A stretch of 64,000 nucleotides of DNA. Source: Bacillota bacterium (GTDB lineage Bacteria; Bacillota; Clostridia; Christensenellales; Borkfalkiaceae). The stretch is from the NCBI GenBank assembly GCA_019423125.1, contig JAHZBZ010000003.1:62001-126000 (forward strand), written 5' to 3'. Position numbers and translations under genes: made by a program. The notes beneath the pieces are model-generated. The model saw only the letters and a list, made by a program, of their open reading frames with translations. It was not told the origin of the DNA and made no database searches. How positions within the stretch are numbered: position 1 is the stretch's first letter; every line of letters starts with the position of its first letter. Positions 17,020-26,258 of the stretch are shown piece by piece.

Positions 17020-20016
17020 ATGAACAGCGTTTGCAGAGAATTGTTCAGGGCAATCCATGAAGGGTTGTGGGTTTCCATTGAATATAAAAATCAAGATGAA
17101 AAGATCACGAAATATTGGATCGGAATAAAAAGATTAGATCCTAAACGCAAATCATTGATTGTGGACGGCCTTCATCTTGCAAATTTTTCGTTGCGAGAGC
17201 TGACGATATATATTGAATCCATTTTGAGTGCTGTTACGATAAAAGGTTCGTATTGTCCTGTTAACGAATGGCTTGTAAGGGATATATCTTTGCATCCGCA
17301 GAAATATAATGAGTTTTTTGGAAGTGTTGCCAATCTTAAAATACTTAATTATTTATCTGATTGCAATAAGCTGGATACGACTCCATATATGACTGATTAT
17401 GCTCTTTTAAAAAATTTAGATGAAGACAGTCTTGTGGATGGAAGATATACATTAAACAATGAGCAATTTCAGGAAATAGTAAAGACTTTTCAATATGAAT
17501 CTAAAACAGAAAGTGCGCAGGTAAAAATTAAGCAACTATGTATGAATGTGTTGAGCATCAATACATCCAAAGGGCTATATGTTTTGGCGCATCGTCGGTT
17601 ATCATTGGATGTGCAATCCAGAACGTTGGTCGCTGACGATACAGTAACAATCAATCAAGAATATACGATAGATGGCGAAAAACAAAGCATACGATTTTTT
17701 TTGGATGCTGACGACTTTAATTTGTTGGATGATTTTGAAACTAATCGTGAATTGATCAAAGATAAGTTGATGAAAGCAAATCGTAGGGCGGGCTGCGTAG
17801 ACGATCTTCCGCATTTGATAGCAATCGGTTATGATGTTGTTCTTGATCTTAATTCAGAATATTCTGCGATTTCCGATATGTATTCTGGCGGTAATAGTCC
17901 AACTAAACCAATAGAGGCTTTTTTTGGAAATTTATTGGAACGACCGATTCGCAGAAAGGAATATCCTATCGTATTATGCAACAAAAAAGCAAATTTGGAC
18001 CAGCTGCTTGCTATCAGTACAGCTCTAAAATATCCGTTGACTTACGTTCAAGGACCTCCGGGAACAGGAAAAACAAATACGATCGTAAACACTATATTAT
18101 CCGCTTTTTTTAATGAGCGCACTGTATTATTTGCTTCTTATAACAATCATCCGATTGATGGGGTATTTGATGCTTTAAATAGTTTGATGTATCATGGAAA
18201 TGTTATACCTTTCCCGGTAATTCGTCTTGGCAATAACGATAAAATTGTCCAAGCTTTGGAATATATCAGGCTGCTGTACGAGAAGACAAAGTCTATCAAT
18301 GTTTTTTTATCAACGCTCTCAAAATATAAAGAAGATCAGATCGAGCGGACCAAAAAACTTACGGTTTTGTTGAAAAAGCATGAGGAAATACTTGATCTAA
18401 CGGAAAGGAAAGCAACCATTGAAAAGGTGCTGTCTACGACGAAAAATTTTTCATTTACAGTAGAATTACAAGCTAGACAATTAAATGAAATTGAAGAAAA
18501 ATTAAGGAGTATCGGAGAGGTAACGAATAATGATGCGTTGGATTTGATGTCCGACGATTTCGAGGAATTGTATAAATATCTTTATTATGTTTCGGCAAAG
18601 CATATTAAGCGGTTGGGCGAACAAAAATACGATCGTTTGCGAGAAATAATTTATACTGACAGCGAGGAGAAGAAGGTAGCGGCGTTTAATCAGTATTTAA
18701 GCGATGAGGACAATGTAGAACAATTTTTACGCATTTTTCCTGTAGTCATTACGACGTGTATTTCTGCGCATAAGATCGGAAAGCCGAGACAGTATTTTGA
18801 TATGGTTGTTATGGATGAAGCGAGCCAGTGTAATACGGCAATTTCGCTTGTCCCAATTTTGCGCGGCGAGAATTTGATGTTGGTGGGGGATCCGCAGCAA
18901 TTAAAGCCTGTTGTATTGCTGGATTCATTGGTTAATCATAAATTGAGACAAAAATATGCGATCTCTGATGAGTATGACTATATCAACAATTCCATTTATC
19001 AAACTTTTGTTGCTGCAGATGCTGTCAGTGATGAAATTTTGTTGAGTCATCATTATAGATGTCATCCCAAAATCATTGAGTTTAATAATCGTAAATTTTA
19101 TAACGAAAAATTGTTGATCGAAAGCAGCAGTAAAGAGGCTGAGCCCCTTGTATATGTTGATGTGGGGACAAATGAAACAGATTATAAAAATACATCTCCG
19201 GCAGAGTGCGATGAAATTGTCAAATATGCAAAACTACATTTCGATCGCCGTATTGGAGTCATTACACCATTTGTCAATCAGAAGAATCTTATCAACGAGG
19301 AATTGAAAAAATACGGCTGTAAAAATGTATCGTGCGGTACCGTTCATTCGTTTCAAGGCGATGAAAAAGATGTAATTTTATTTTCTCTCGCTTTGACAAG
19401 ACAGACAGGGCAAAAAACATATGATTGGTTAAAGAATAATAAAGAGTTGATCAATGTGGCGGTATCTCGTGCAAAAGATAAATTTATACTTCTTGCCAGC
19501 GACGAAGATTTGTTTCGTTTGCATACACCGAATGAAAGAGATGATATTTATGAGTTAGCTGATTATGTACGGACAAATGGTAAAAGTCACGTTACTGGAT
19601 TGCAGGTTTCGTCACGCGCCTTGGGAGTGAAACCTTACAGTACAGAAACAGAAGAAGCTTTTTTAATCAGTTTGAACCATGCGCTTGATAATATTGCTGT
19701 TCAGCACAGGCAATGCATTGTACATAAAGAAGTGGCTGTTTCGCAGGTGTTTCAGGAAGATTTTTCGCACCATGATCTGTTTTATACGGGACGGTTTGAT
19801 TTTGTAGTTTTTGATAAGCGTACAAAACAGCCAATTCTTGCGATTGAGTTGGATGGGAAAGAACATTTTGACGATGAGACCGTAAAAGCTCGTGATCGTC
19901 AAAAAGAAGAGATTTGCCGTCAACATAACTTTCAGCTGATACGTGTGGAAAACAGTTATGCTCGTCGATATGCTTATATCAAAAATATTTTAACAGAATA
20001 TTTCTCAAAGCTTTAA
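17020..20016 (+). CDS. SF1 (DNA2/NAM7-like) helicase with N-terminal WYL-like and C-terminal nuclease-like domains
   Basis: AAAGGGG before ATG 17020 fixes the start; about 998 residues. The first 60 residues (VSIEYKNQD, KYWIGIKRLDPKRKSLIVDG) resemble a WYL-type ligand-binding fold. SF1 motifs follow: GPPGTGKT near 345, MDEASQC near 598, GDPQQLKP near 633, HHYRCHP near 675, GTVHSFQGDEKDV near 780 and INVAVSRAKDK near 815. The last 130 residues (FTGRFDFVV-like core with D, then LAIELDGKEH) resemble DUF2726/PD-(D/E)xK nucleases. It probably unwinds or translocates DNA for cleavage and works with the GIY-YIG protein upstream. Long coiled segments separate the Walker motifs. The gene is strongly AT-rich. 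Confidence 0.8.
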   Translation: MNSVCRELFRAIHEGLWVSIEYKNQDEKITKYWIGIKRLDPKRKSLIVDGLHLANFSLRELTIYIESILSAVTIKGSYCPVNEWLVRDISLHPQKYNEFFGSVANLKILNYLSDCNKLDTTPYMTDYALLKNLDEDSLVDGRYTLNNEQFQEIVKTFQYESKTESAQVKIKQLCMNVLSINTSKGLYVLAHRRLSLDVQSRTLVADDTVTINQEYTIDGEKQSIRFFLDADDFNLLDDFETNRELIKDKLMKANRRAGCVDDLPHLIAIGYDVVLDLNSEYSAISDMYSGGNSPTKPIEAFFGNLLERPIRRKEYPIVLCNKKANLDQLLAISTALKYPLTYVQGPPGTGKTNTIVNTILSAFFNERTVLFASYNNHPIDGVFDALNSLMYHGNVIPFPVIRLGNNDKIVQALEYIRLLYEKTKSINVFLSTLSKYKEDQIERTKKLTVLLKKHEEILDLTERKATIEKVLSTTKNFSFTVELQARQLNEIEEKLRSIGEVTNNDALDLMSDDFEELYKYLYYVSAKHIKRLGEQKYDRLREIIYTDSEEKKVAAFNQYLSDEDNVEQFLRIFPVVITTCISAHKIGKPRQYFDMVVMDEASQCNTAISLVPILRGENLMLVGDPQQLKPVVLLDSLVNHKLRQKYAISDEYDYINNSIYQTFVAADAVSDEILLSHHYRCHPKIIEFNNRKFYNEKLLIESSSKEAEPLVYVDVGTNETDYKNTSPAECDEIVKYAKLHFDRRIGVITPFVNQKNLINEELKKYGCKNVSCGTVHSFQGDEKDVILFSLALTRQTGQKTYDWLKNNKELINVAVSRAKDKFILLASDEDLFRLHTPNERDDIYELADYVRTNGKSHVTGLQVSSRALGVKPYSTETEEAFLISLNHALDNIAVQHRQCIVHKEVAVSQVFQEDFSHHDLFYTGRFDFVVFDKRTKQPILAIELDGKEHFDDETVKARDRQKEEICRQHNFQLIRVENSYARRYAYIKNILTEYFSKL

Positions 20017-20085
20017 GATATGAGTGGTTATCAGTCAAATTAATCAATAAATCAAAGGATCCTTTGCTGATTGTATCTGTAAGTC

Positions 20086-20114
20086 TTGAAAATTTTGTTA
20101 AAGTAAGCTATAAT
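20086..20114 (+). promoter_or_regulatory. Promoter of the type III-like defence cassette
   Basis: TTGAAA (20086) and TATAAT (20109) are spaced 17 bases apart, 31 bases before the ATG at 20145. The layout is the same as at 15634-15662. The near-palindrome ATCAAAGGATCCTTTGCTGAT (20051-20071) just upstream could be an operator or the end of the previous transcript. Confidence 0.8.
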
Positions 20115-20144
20115 ACTATATAAGAAGTTAAAAGGAGTTAGGTT

Positions 20145-20345
20145 ATGACTTTTGCTGAAAAAGTGAAGCATGTACGGGCAACGCTTTTGATCAGTCAAGA
20201 ACAGCTTGCGAAAGAATTAGGGGTATCATATGTTACGGTTTCCAGATGGGAAACGAAAGAAATAGAACCGCAGTTTTTGACGAAGGCAAAATTTGATAAA
20301 TTTTGCGAGGAAAAGGGGATCACGTTTGAATCTTTAGAGAGATAA
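20145..20345 (+). CDS. Small XRE regulator heading the helicase/type III cassette
   Basis: The 66-residue Cro/C1 protein (EKVKHVRATLLISQEQLAKELGVSYVTVSRWETKE) has a plasmid/RM-controller-like helix-turn-helix. AAAGGAG lies upstream of the ATG. The helicase starts 3 bases after its stop. It probably controls the long downstream operon through the promoter at 20086. It belongs to the same functional class as the protein at 15693 but the sequence is clearly different. Confidence 0.85.
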   Translation: MTFAEKVKHVRATLLISQEQLAKELGVSYVTVSRWETKEIEPQFLTKAKFDKFCEEKGITFESLER

Positions 20346-20348
20346 AAA

Positions 20349-23300
20349 ATGGAATTGATTGATAACAAAGCGAAGCTTTTGGGGGACGATTTAAAAAAGG
20401 AACTGGAAAAGGGAGCGAAAGTGAGGATGGTTGCTTCCTATTTTTCCATTTATGCTTTTGAAGCATTGAAAGAAGAGTTGTCTTCTGTTTCAGAATTACA
20501 GTTTATTTTCCCGAATCCTACTTTTGTTCAGGAAGGTATAAAGGATAAAATCCGGAAAGAAACGCGGGAATATTTTATTCCCAAGCCTTTACGTGAAAGC
20601 TCTCTTTATGGGACGGAGTTCGAAATACGATTGCGCAATCAGTTGACGCAGAAAGTGATCGCAAAAGAATGTGCTGAATGGATCCGAGAAAAAGTAAAAT
20701 TCAAGTCCAATATAACCGATGGGGAGTTGCAGAACTTTATCTACATAGAAAATGCAGATCATAAAGTTATTTATACGCCTATTCGCGGTTTTACTTCTGT
20801 TGATTTAGGTTATGAAAAAAACAACATGATCTATCAGGGCATCATGAAAAATGATGAAGAAAGCTATGCTAAGTTTTTTTTCAATCAGTTCAGATATATA
20901 TGGGATGACGATGCCAAAGTTCAGGATGTAACACAGTCGATCGTTGATTATATATCTTCTGCTTATATTGATAATTCTCCGGAATTCATTTATTTTGTGA
21001 CATTATACAATATTTTCAGTGAATTTTTAGACGACATCATGTCAGAAGATTTTATGCCTAACGAAGGGACCGGATTTAAAAATTCATTGGTTTGGCAGAA
21101 ACTTTACTCGTTCCAAAGAGATGGGGCAATCGGTGTCATTCAAAAACTGGAAAAATACAACGGCTGTATTTTAGCGGACTCAGTCGGACTCGGTAAGACA
21201 TTTACAGCGCTTGCCGTGATGAAATATTATGCTTCGCGAAATAAAAATATTTTGGTTTTAACACCGAAAAAGCTGGCGAATAACTGGAACCAGTATCGTG
21301 ATAATGTCCGAACAAATCTTTTTTATCGTGACAGGATTCATTTTGATGTGCTGTATCATACCGATCTTGGCAGAAAGCATGGTTTTTCCAACGGTCACGA
21401 TCTTTCAAAATTTAATTGGGATAATTATGATCTTGTTGTCATCGACGAATCGCACAACTTCCGCAATGCAAACAGTTATAGAGATAAGGAAACGCGTTAC
21501 GATTTTTTAATCAATAAAGTTTTGAAAAGCGGTGTAAAGACGAAAGTTTTAATGCTTTCGGCAACGCCAGTAAACAATCGGTTTACGGATTTGAAAAACC
21601 AGCTTGCTCTTGCTTACGGCGACGATTATGCCGAATTTAATCAACGGCTTGACACTTCAAAAAGTTTTGACGTAGTGCTTGCAAACGCGCAGAGGGCGTT
21701 TAATGAGTGGACGAAACTTCCGAAAGAGGAGCGAAAGGCGGCGGACTTGATGTCCCGCCTGGATATTGATTTTTCTATTTTGCTCGACAATGTTACCATT
21801 GCCCGCAGCAGAAAGCATATCACAAGATATTATGACACGTCCGAGATCGGCTCTTTTCCTGCAAGAAGAAAGCCTGTTTCCTATTATTGCGATATAGCTC
21901 GTAAAGAGGATACTCTCTCTTACAACGATATCTTTAACACATTGATGGGCTTGACGATGGGAGTATATGCACCGATGAATTATATTCTGCCCAGTCGAGT
22001 TGCAAAGTATGAAGCGTTATACGATACGAAAGTAGGGAAAGCAACGCTCAAACAGGTCAACCGTGAACATGCGCTGCAGCGTTTGATGACCATCAATATG
22101 CTTAAGCGGCTTGAATCCTGCGTAGACTCCTTCCGCAAGACGGTGCGCAATATTTGCGACGTAAATAAGCGTACATATGAGTCCATTCTTGAATTTGAAA
22201 GGGACAAGCTGTCTTCCAAAAGTATGGATTTTTCTCAGATCGATGAGGAAATGTTCGAGGATGAAGACTTTGACATCACAAATGACGGAACGCTCGGGAA
22301 AGTCAGAATTGACTTTTCCGATATGGATTTGTTGCTGTGGAAGCGTGACTTAAAACAAGATATAGACACTTTGGAAGCTTTGTACGATCTGATGTGTTAT
22401 GTTACGCCCGAACGCGATTTAAAGCTTAAGAAACTGATCGAAGTTGTAAAAGACAAAATCGAAAACCCGTTCAATGCGGGCAATCGGAAGATTCTTATCT
22501 TTTCAGCGTTTGCGGATACGACAAATTATTTGTATGATAATCTTGCTCCCAAATTGTTGAAAAAATACGGCTTGTACAGCGCAAGAATACAGGGTTCCCA
22601 GAGCGGCAATGCGACGAACGTGCGCGGCGATAAAGACACGGACAGATTGCTTACTCTTTTTTCGCCTGTTTCAAAAGAACGTGACGTTGCATATCCTGCG
22701 GACAAGGATGTAAATATTGACGTCCTGATTGCAACCGACTGCGTCAGTGAAGGGCAGAACTTGCAGGATTGCGACATTTGTATCAATTACGATATTCATT
22801 GGAATCCTGTCAGAATAGTACAGAGATTCGGACGTATCGATCGTATCGGTAGTAAAAATGCGTATATTCAGCTTGTGAACTTTTGGCCCAACGTGTCTTT
22901 AGATGAATACATCAACCTAAATGCCCGCGTAGAGAACAGGATGATGCTTGTAGATGCGACGGCAACGGGCGACGACAATATTATCGCGAGTGAACAGGCA
23001 GATCTTGATTATCGTAAGGAGCAACTGAAAAAACTACAAGAGGGAAATTTGCAGGATCTGGAAGATGTGGACGGCAGCATCACCATTACCGATTTGGGGC
23101 TGAACGAGTTCAGAATGGATATGGTGGCGTATATTAAGGCGCACGGAGAACCGAAAAACATTGCGCACGGTCTGTATTGTGTGGTGCCGCACGATGAGGA
23201 AAAGAATATTCCGAAAGGCGTGATCTTTGTGCTCAAAAACCGCAACCCGTCTGTCAATATCGGGAACAAAAACAGATTGCATCCCTATTATCTTGTCTAT

Positions 23301-23612
23301 CTTGATGAAGAGGGGAATGTTGTCCATAACCATATGGACGTAAAGAACATTCTTGACGTGATCCGCACGACTTGCAAGCATCAAACGCAGCCGATTGCGG
23401 AATTGTGCCGTGCTTATAACAGAGAAACAAAAGACGGATACAAAATGGACAAGTACAGTCATTTGCTCGATAAAAGCATCCAGTCGATCATGGACGTGAA
23501 AGAGGCGAACGATCTGGATACATTGTTTAATTCTGGTTCGTCAGTACTGTTCGGTGCGGGATTGAAGGGGCTGGAAGATTTTGAACTTATCACGTTTGTT
23601 GTTATAAAATAA
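20349..23612 (+). CDS. SNF2-like helicase with N-terminal PLD-like domain
   Basis: This is a 1087-residue protein. The first 170 residues (VRMVASYFSIYAFEAL, then DHKVIYTPIRGFTSVDLGYE) look like a phospholipase D-type nuclease fold, with the HxK region but no perfect HKD. Helicase motifs follow: ILADSVGLGKT near 276, VVIDESHNF near 363, MLSATPVNN near 401, IATDCVSEGQNLQ near 793 and VQRFGRIDRIGS near 823. SNF2/DISARM-type helicases of this layout occur in antiphage islands. It is translationally coupled to the XRE gene and followed 9 bases later by DUF4391. Its base composition is less AT-rich than the genes after 24,244. Confidence 0.85.
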   Translation: MELIDNKAKLLGDDLKKELEKGAKVRMVASYFSIYAFEALKEELSSVSELQFIFPNPTFVQEGIKDKIRKETREYFIPKPLRESSLYGTEFEIRLRNQLTQKVIAKECAEWIREKVKFKSNITDGELQNFIYIENADHKVIYTPIRGFTSVDLGYEKNNMIYQGIMKNDEESYAKFFFNQFRYIWDDDAKVQDVTQSIVDYISSAYIDNSPEFIYFVTLYNIFSEFLDDIMSEDFMPNEGTGFKNSLVWQKLYSFQRDGAIGVIQKLEKYNGCILADSVGLGKTFTALAVMKYYASRNKNILVLTPKKLANNWNQYRDNVRTNLFYRDRIHFDVLYHTDLGRKHGFSNGHDLSKFNWDNYDLVVIDESHNFRNANSYRDKETRYDFLINKVLKSGVKTKVLMLSATPVNNRFTDLKNQLALAYGDDYAEFNQRLDTSKSFDVVLANAQRAFNEWTKLPKEERKAADLMSRLDIDFSILLDNVTIARSRKHITRYYDTSEIGSFPARRKPVSYYCDIARKEDTLSYNDIFNTLMGLTMGVYAPMNYILPSRVAKYEALYDTKVGKATLKQVNREHALQRLMTINMLKRLESCVDSFRKTVRNICDVNKRTYESILEFERDKLSSKSMDFSQIDEEMFEDEDFDITNDGTLGKVRIDFSDMDLLLWKRDLKQDIDTLEALYDLMCYVTPERDLKLKKLIEVVKDKIENPFNAGNRKILIFSAFADTTNYLYDNLAPKLLKKYGLYSARIQGSQSGNATNVRGDKDTDRLLTLFSPVSKERDVAYPADKDVNIDVLIATDCVSEGQNLQDCDICINYDIHWNPVRIVQRFGRIDRIGSKNAYIQLVNFWPNVSLDEYINLNARVENRMMLVDATATGDDNIIASEQADLDYRKEQLKKLQEGNLQDLEDVDGSITITDLGLNEFRMDMVAYIKAHGEPKNIAHGLYCVVPHDEEKNIPKGVIFVLKNRNPSVNIGNKNRLHPYYLVYLDEEGNVVHNHMDVKNILDVIRTTCKHQTQPIAELCRAYNRETKDGYKMDKYSHLLDKSIQSIMDVKEANDLDTLFNSGSSVLFGAGLKGLEDFELITFVVIK

Positions 23613-23621
23613 GGGGAGAAA

Positions 23622-24251
23622 ATGTTTGAATTCAGTTCGAAAACGCGGGTAGACCGACCGTTTAAGATAACCGATCTGTTTCGGCAGATGAATGCGAGCA
23701 AAGAGGCAAAGAAGGATGCCGCTTGTATTGAAAAGATTGTTTTAAAAAACGTCCTTTCGCCGACTACTTTAAATTGCGAAGCGGACAAGGAAATTAAAGA
23801 AATATATGTGTTTGAGATAACCGTATCTTCCAGAACAGTACCCGAAATTTTTATCAAAGAACTGGATCAGAGCATTAAATTACATACTTTATTCAATATA
23901 CGGGACGGCAATTTTGAGCTTTCCATGATCTCCTATAAAACAGGGAACGCAAAGGGGAAATATTATGCGACAAACTGGGAGTCCGATCCTGACTTTTCCG
24001 TTCCCCTTGTCAACAGCGTGCCCGAGCTTTATAAATATATCCTTTCAAAATTTTTGAAATATCCGCCCTTTGAAGAGGAATCGGTGGGGGAATATTTGAA
24101 GCGTTACAACCAGCTTATCAAGCTCGATTATCAAATCAATTCTACCACCATTGCCATCGCGCGGGAAAATCAGTCCAAACGTAAATTTGAATACAACGCA
24201 AGGTTGAAACAGTATAAAGAAGAAAGGGAGAAATTATTGCAAAATGGATAA
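23622..24251 (+). CDS. DUF4391-like protein
   Basis: The 209-residue protein fits the DUF4391 family, which is regularly found beside PLD/SNF2 helicases in restriction-like loci. Visible landmarks are LPKT-like FSSKTRVDRPFKITDLFRQM at the N-terminus, an IYVFEITVSSRT strand block, WESDP near 125 and a basic C-terminal helix. No catalytic motif is known to me. GGGGAG precedes the ATG. Its end overlaps the next gene by 8 bases. A structural or specificity role with the helicase is inference from the conserved pairing. Confidence 0.65.
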   Translation: MFEFSSKTRVDRPFKITDLFRQMNASKEAKKDAACIEKIVLKNVLSPTTLNCEADKEIKEIYVFEITVSSRTVPEIFIKELDQSIKLHTLFNIRDGNFELSMISYKTGNAKGKYYATNWESDPDFSVPLVNSVPELYKYILSKFLKYPPFEEESVGEYLKRYNQLIKLDYQINSTTIAIARENQSKRKFEYNARLKQYKEEREKLLQNG

Positions 24252-25116
24252 CAAGGTAATACAGAAATCTGCTGAAATTTCTTCAAAAATATGCCGGGTA
24301 AAAAATCCGTTGCAATTTATTCCGCAAATTAATTTTTCCGAAATTAAAGATGCTTTAGCGCCCATTAACGAAATAGTAAAATCGATAGCAGCTATAGCAG
24401 AGGAGACAAAAAGAATTATTTCTCCTTTTTATGATTGGGTAAAAAGTTTTGATTTTACTAATATTTTAAATCTGAGTGGATTAGAGTTTAAGCATTTTAA
24501 AGAAATGCATGCGTTTTATATGGATGTACTGTATAAAGCAAAATGGTTTCCTTATGTTGGTTGGAATGCCGACGTGGAATTATTTTTTGATATTTCAGAA
24601 ATAATAAATTCTAAAAAACGCATGAGTAAAAAGGCAATTCAGGAACTCGATCGTACAATTTTTCGTTATTACAATGATCAAGAAATACAGCAGATAAAAA
24701 AATCATGGAAATCTTGTATTTCAGATAAAGTGCGAAAAAAAATCATGTTACAAGCACTTGAAGCCTATTTTAGAAAAGAATATGCCGTTACGTCGATTAT
24801 TTTATCTTTACAATGGCACGGGTTAATTTATGAAAAGGCAGGGGAGATAGAAAATGGGTACGGTGATAAAAAGGTTAAAGAATATTTCCGAGAACTTATC
24901 AATCGAGATGGATATGATGAGGTGTTTAAGTCCTATCTCGATGATTTTGCATTATATCAATGCTATAAAAAAGAGGAAGTAATAACAGATGCCCCAGGGA
25001 GAAATGCAAACGCACATGCGTGGTATAATCGTTATCCTACAAAAAAAGAAGCGCTTAATGCAATCTTATTGACAGACTTTATTTTAAATTTGAAACCTAT
25101 TACAAATAATGGATAA
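24244..25116 (+). CDS. HEPN-like putative ribonuclease effector
   Basis: The 290-residue product has an amphipathic N-terminal region and a helical C-terminal half. Near its end it carries GRNANAHAW, which satisfies the R-N-x3-H signature of HEPN ribonucleases (Arg near 253, His near 258). It is followed by YPTKKEALNAILLTDFIL, a closing helix typical of that fold. It overlaps the DUF4391 gene by 8 bases, so it is co-translated with the cassette, yet it is much more AT-rich than that gene. HEPN proteins often cut RNA to abort infection. The family is unnamed; without a structure prediction the HEPN call stays tentative. Confidence 0.5.
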   Translation: MDNKVIQKSAEISSKICRVKNPLQFIPQINFSEIKDALAPINEIVKSIAAIAEETKRIISPFYDWVKSFDFTNILNLSGLEFKHFKEMHAFYMDVLYKAKWFPYVGWNADVELFFDISEIINSKKRMSKKAIQELDRTIFRYYNDQEIQQIKKSWKSCISDKVRKKIMLQALEAYFRKEYAVTSIILSLQWHGLIYEKAGEIENGYGDKKVKEYFRELINRDGYDEVFKSYLDDFALYQCYKKEEVITDAPGRNANAHAWYNRYPTKKEALNAILLTDFILNLKPITNNG

Positions 25117-25217
25117 CCTTGAAATAAAAACATTGAAATTCAATCAAAACAATTGAGAATTTGCCTATTTAGATTGAAAAAATAAAATATAAAAAGTTAA
25201 AACTTAGGAGAATAAAA

Positions 25218-26216
25218 ATGCCAATAAAAGTTTTCATTTCATATTCATGGGATAGTGAAGAGCACCAAGATTGGATAGCTAATTTAGCCGCTACATTAAG
25301 AAGATATGGAATACAAGCAGATTTTGATTCATCAGAGGTTCAATACAATCTTTATCAGATGATGGTTCAAAAGATTAGCTCGTATGATAAAATTGTTGTT
25401 GTAGTTACACAGTGCTATACAGATAAAGCCAATAGTTTTTCAGGCGGAGTTGGGACGGAAACCAAATTATTGCTTAATCATTATGTAAATGATGAATCAA
25501 GAATAGTAGTGATAAAAAGAGAAAACTGCGATGTTCCTTTCTATCTTCAGGGATATGAATTTATTGATTTGTCAATAGAAACGGAATCATCAATAGAAAA
25601 TTTAGTAAGAAAAATTAACGATATTCCAAAATATAGTTTGCCATCGGTTGAACAAGAGAGAAAGACTGTAGGAAGCAAACATGTTGATGGCTTTAATATG
25701 GGTAATTTGATTCCAGACCTGCGTGCTGTTACACCGCAAGGTAAAGATGAATACCTTAGAGAGCAGTTTAATATTGCTGATAAAAAGATTTTGGAGTTAT
25801 TACAGCAGACAAAGCAAAAAAATCCAGGGTTAAATGTAGAGCATGAGAAAAGAGAAGTCAATGTTCCTTCAGGATCAAGCGTTTGGGATGGAAACTCACT
25901 TCGACAAAAAGTAAACCATTATACTGTGAGTTCTTATTATGTTAAATACCAAGGGAAAGAAGCGTATTACAAGATTTGGTTATCTTTAAGTGATAGTATG
26001 ATGGGTAAAGGAATATTTGGAAATTCTGAGAGACCGCTTTTTTCGGGAAATGGACAAGAATTTAATTCTTTTCAACTTTGGGTGTATGTTTCTCATTCGT
26101 CAAAGCAACCATGCTTAGAAAGTAATGGAATTTGGGGAAGTGGATTAATTTCAAATGGTAAAGAATTGGGCGAATATATTTTTAAGCAACTGATGGAGCA
26201 AATACAGAGAATATAA
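25218..26216 (+). CDS. SEFIR (TIR-like) domain protein
   Basis: The first 140 residues are a SEFIR/TIR-like domain: VFISYSWDSEEHQDWI, ATLRRYGIQADFD, DKIVVVVTQCYTDKA and SGGVGTETKL with the conserved Glu that could serve NAD hydrolysis. A linker is followed by a C-terminal beta-rich domain (about 220-332, VSSYYVKYQGKEAYYKIWLS) that I do not recognise and that may sense the trigger. Bacterial TIR/SEFIR proteins act as NAD-depleting or signalling effectors in abortive infection. AGGAG lies 8 bases before the ATG. The 100-base gap upstream is AT-rich and may hold a weak promoter. The gene is very AT-rich. Confidence 0.8.
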   Translation: MPIKVFISYSWDSEEHQDWIANLAATLRRYGIQADFDSSEVQYNLYQMMVQKISSYDKIVVVVTQCYTDKANSFSGGVGTETKLLLNHYVNDESRIVVIKRENCDVPFYLQGYEFIDLSIETESSIENLVRKINDIPKYSLPSVEQERKTVGSKHVDGFNMGNLIPDLRAVTPQGKDEYLREQFNIADKKILELLQQTKQKNPGLNVEHEKREVNVPSGSSVWDGNSLRQKVNHYTVSSYYVKYQGKEAYYKIWLSLSDSMMGKGIFGNSERPLFSGNGQEFNSFQLWVYVSHSSKQPCLESNGIWGSGLISNGKELGEYIFKQLMEQIQRI

Positions 26217-26258
26217 GATATTTATAACTTTAACAAATGAAAAACAGGAGGGGATAAA

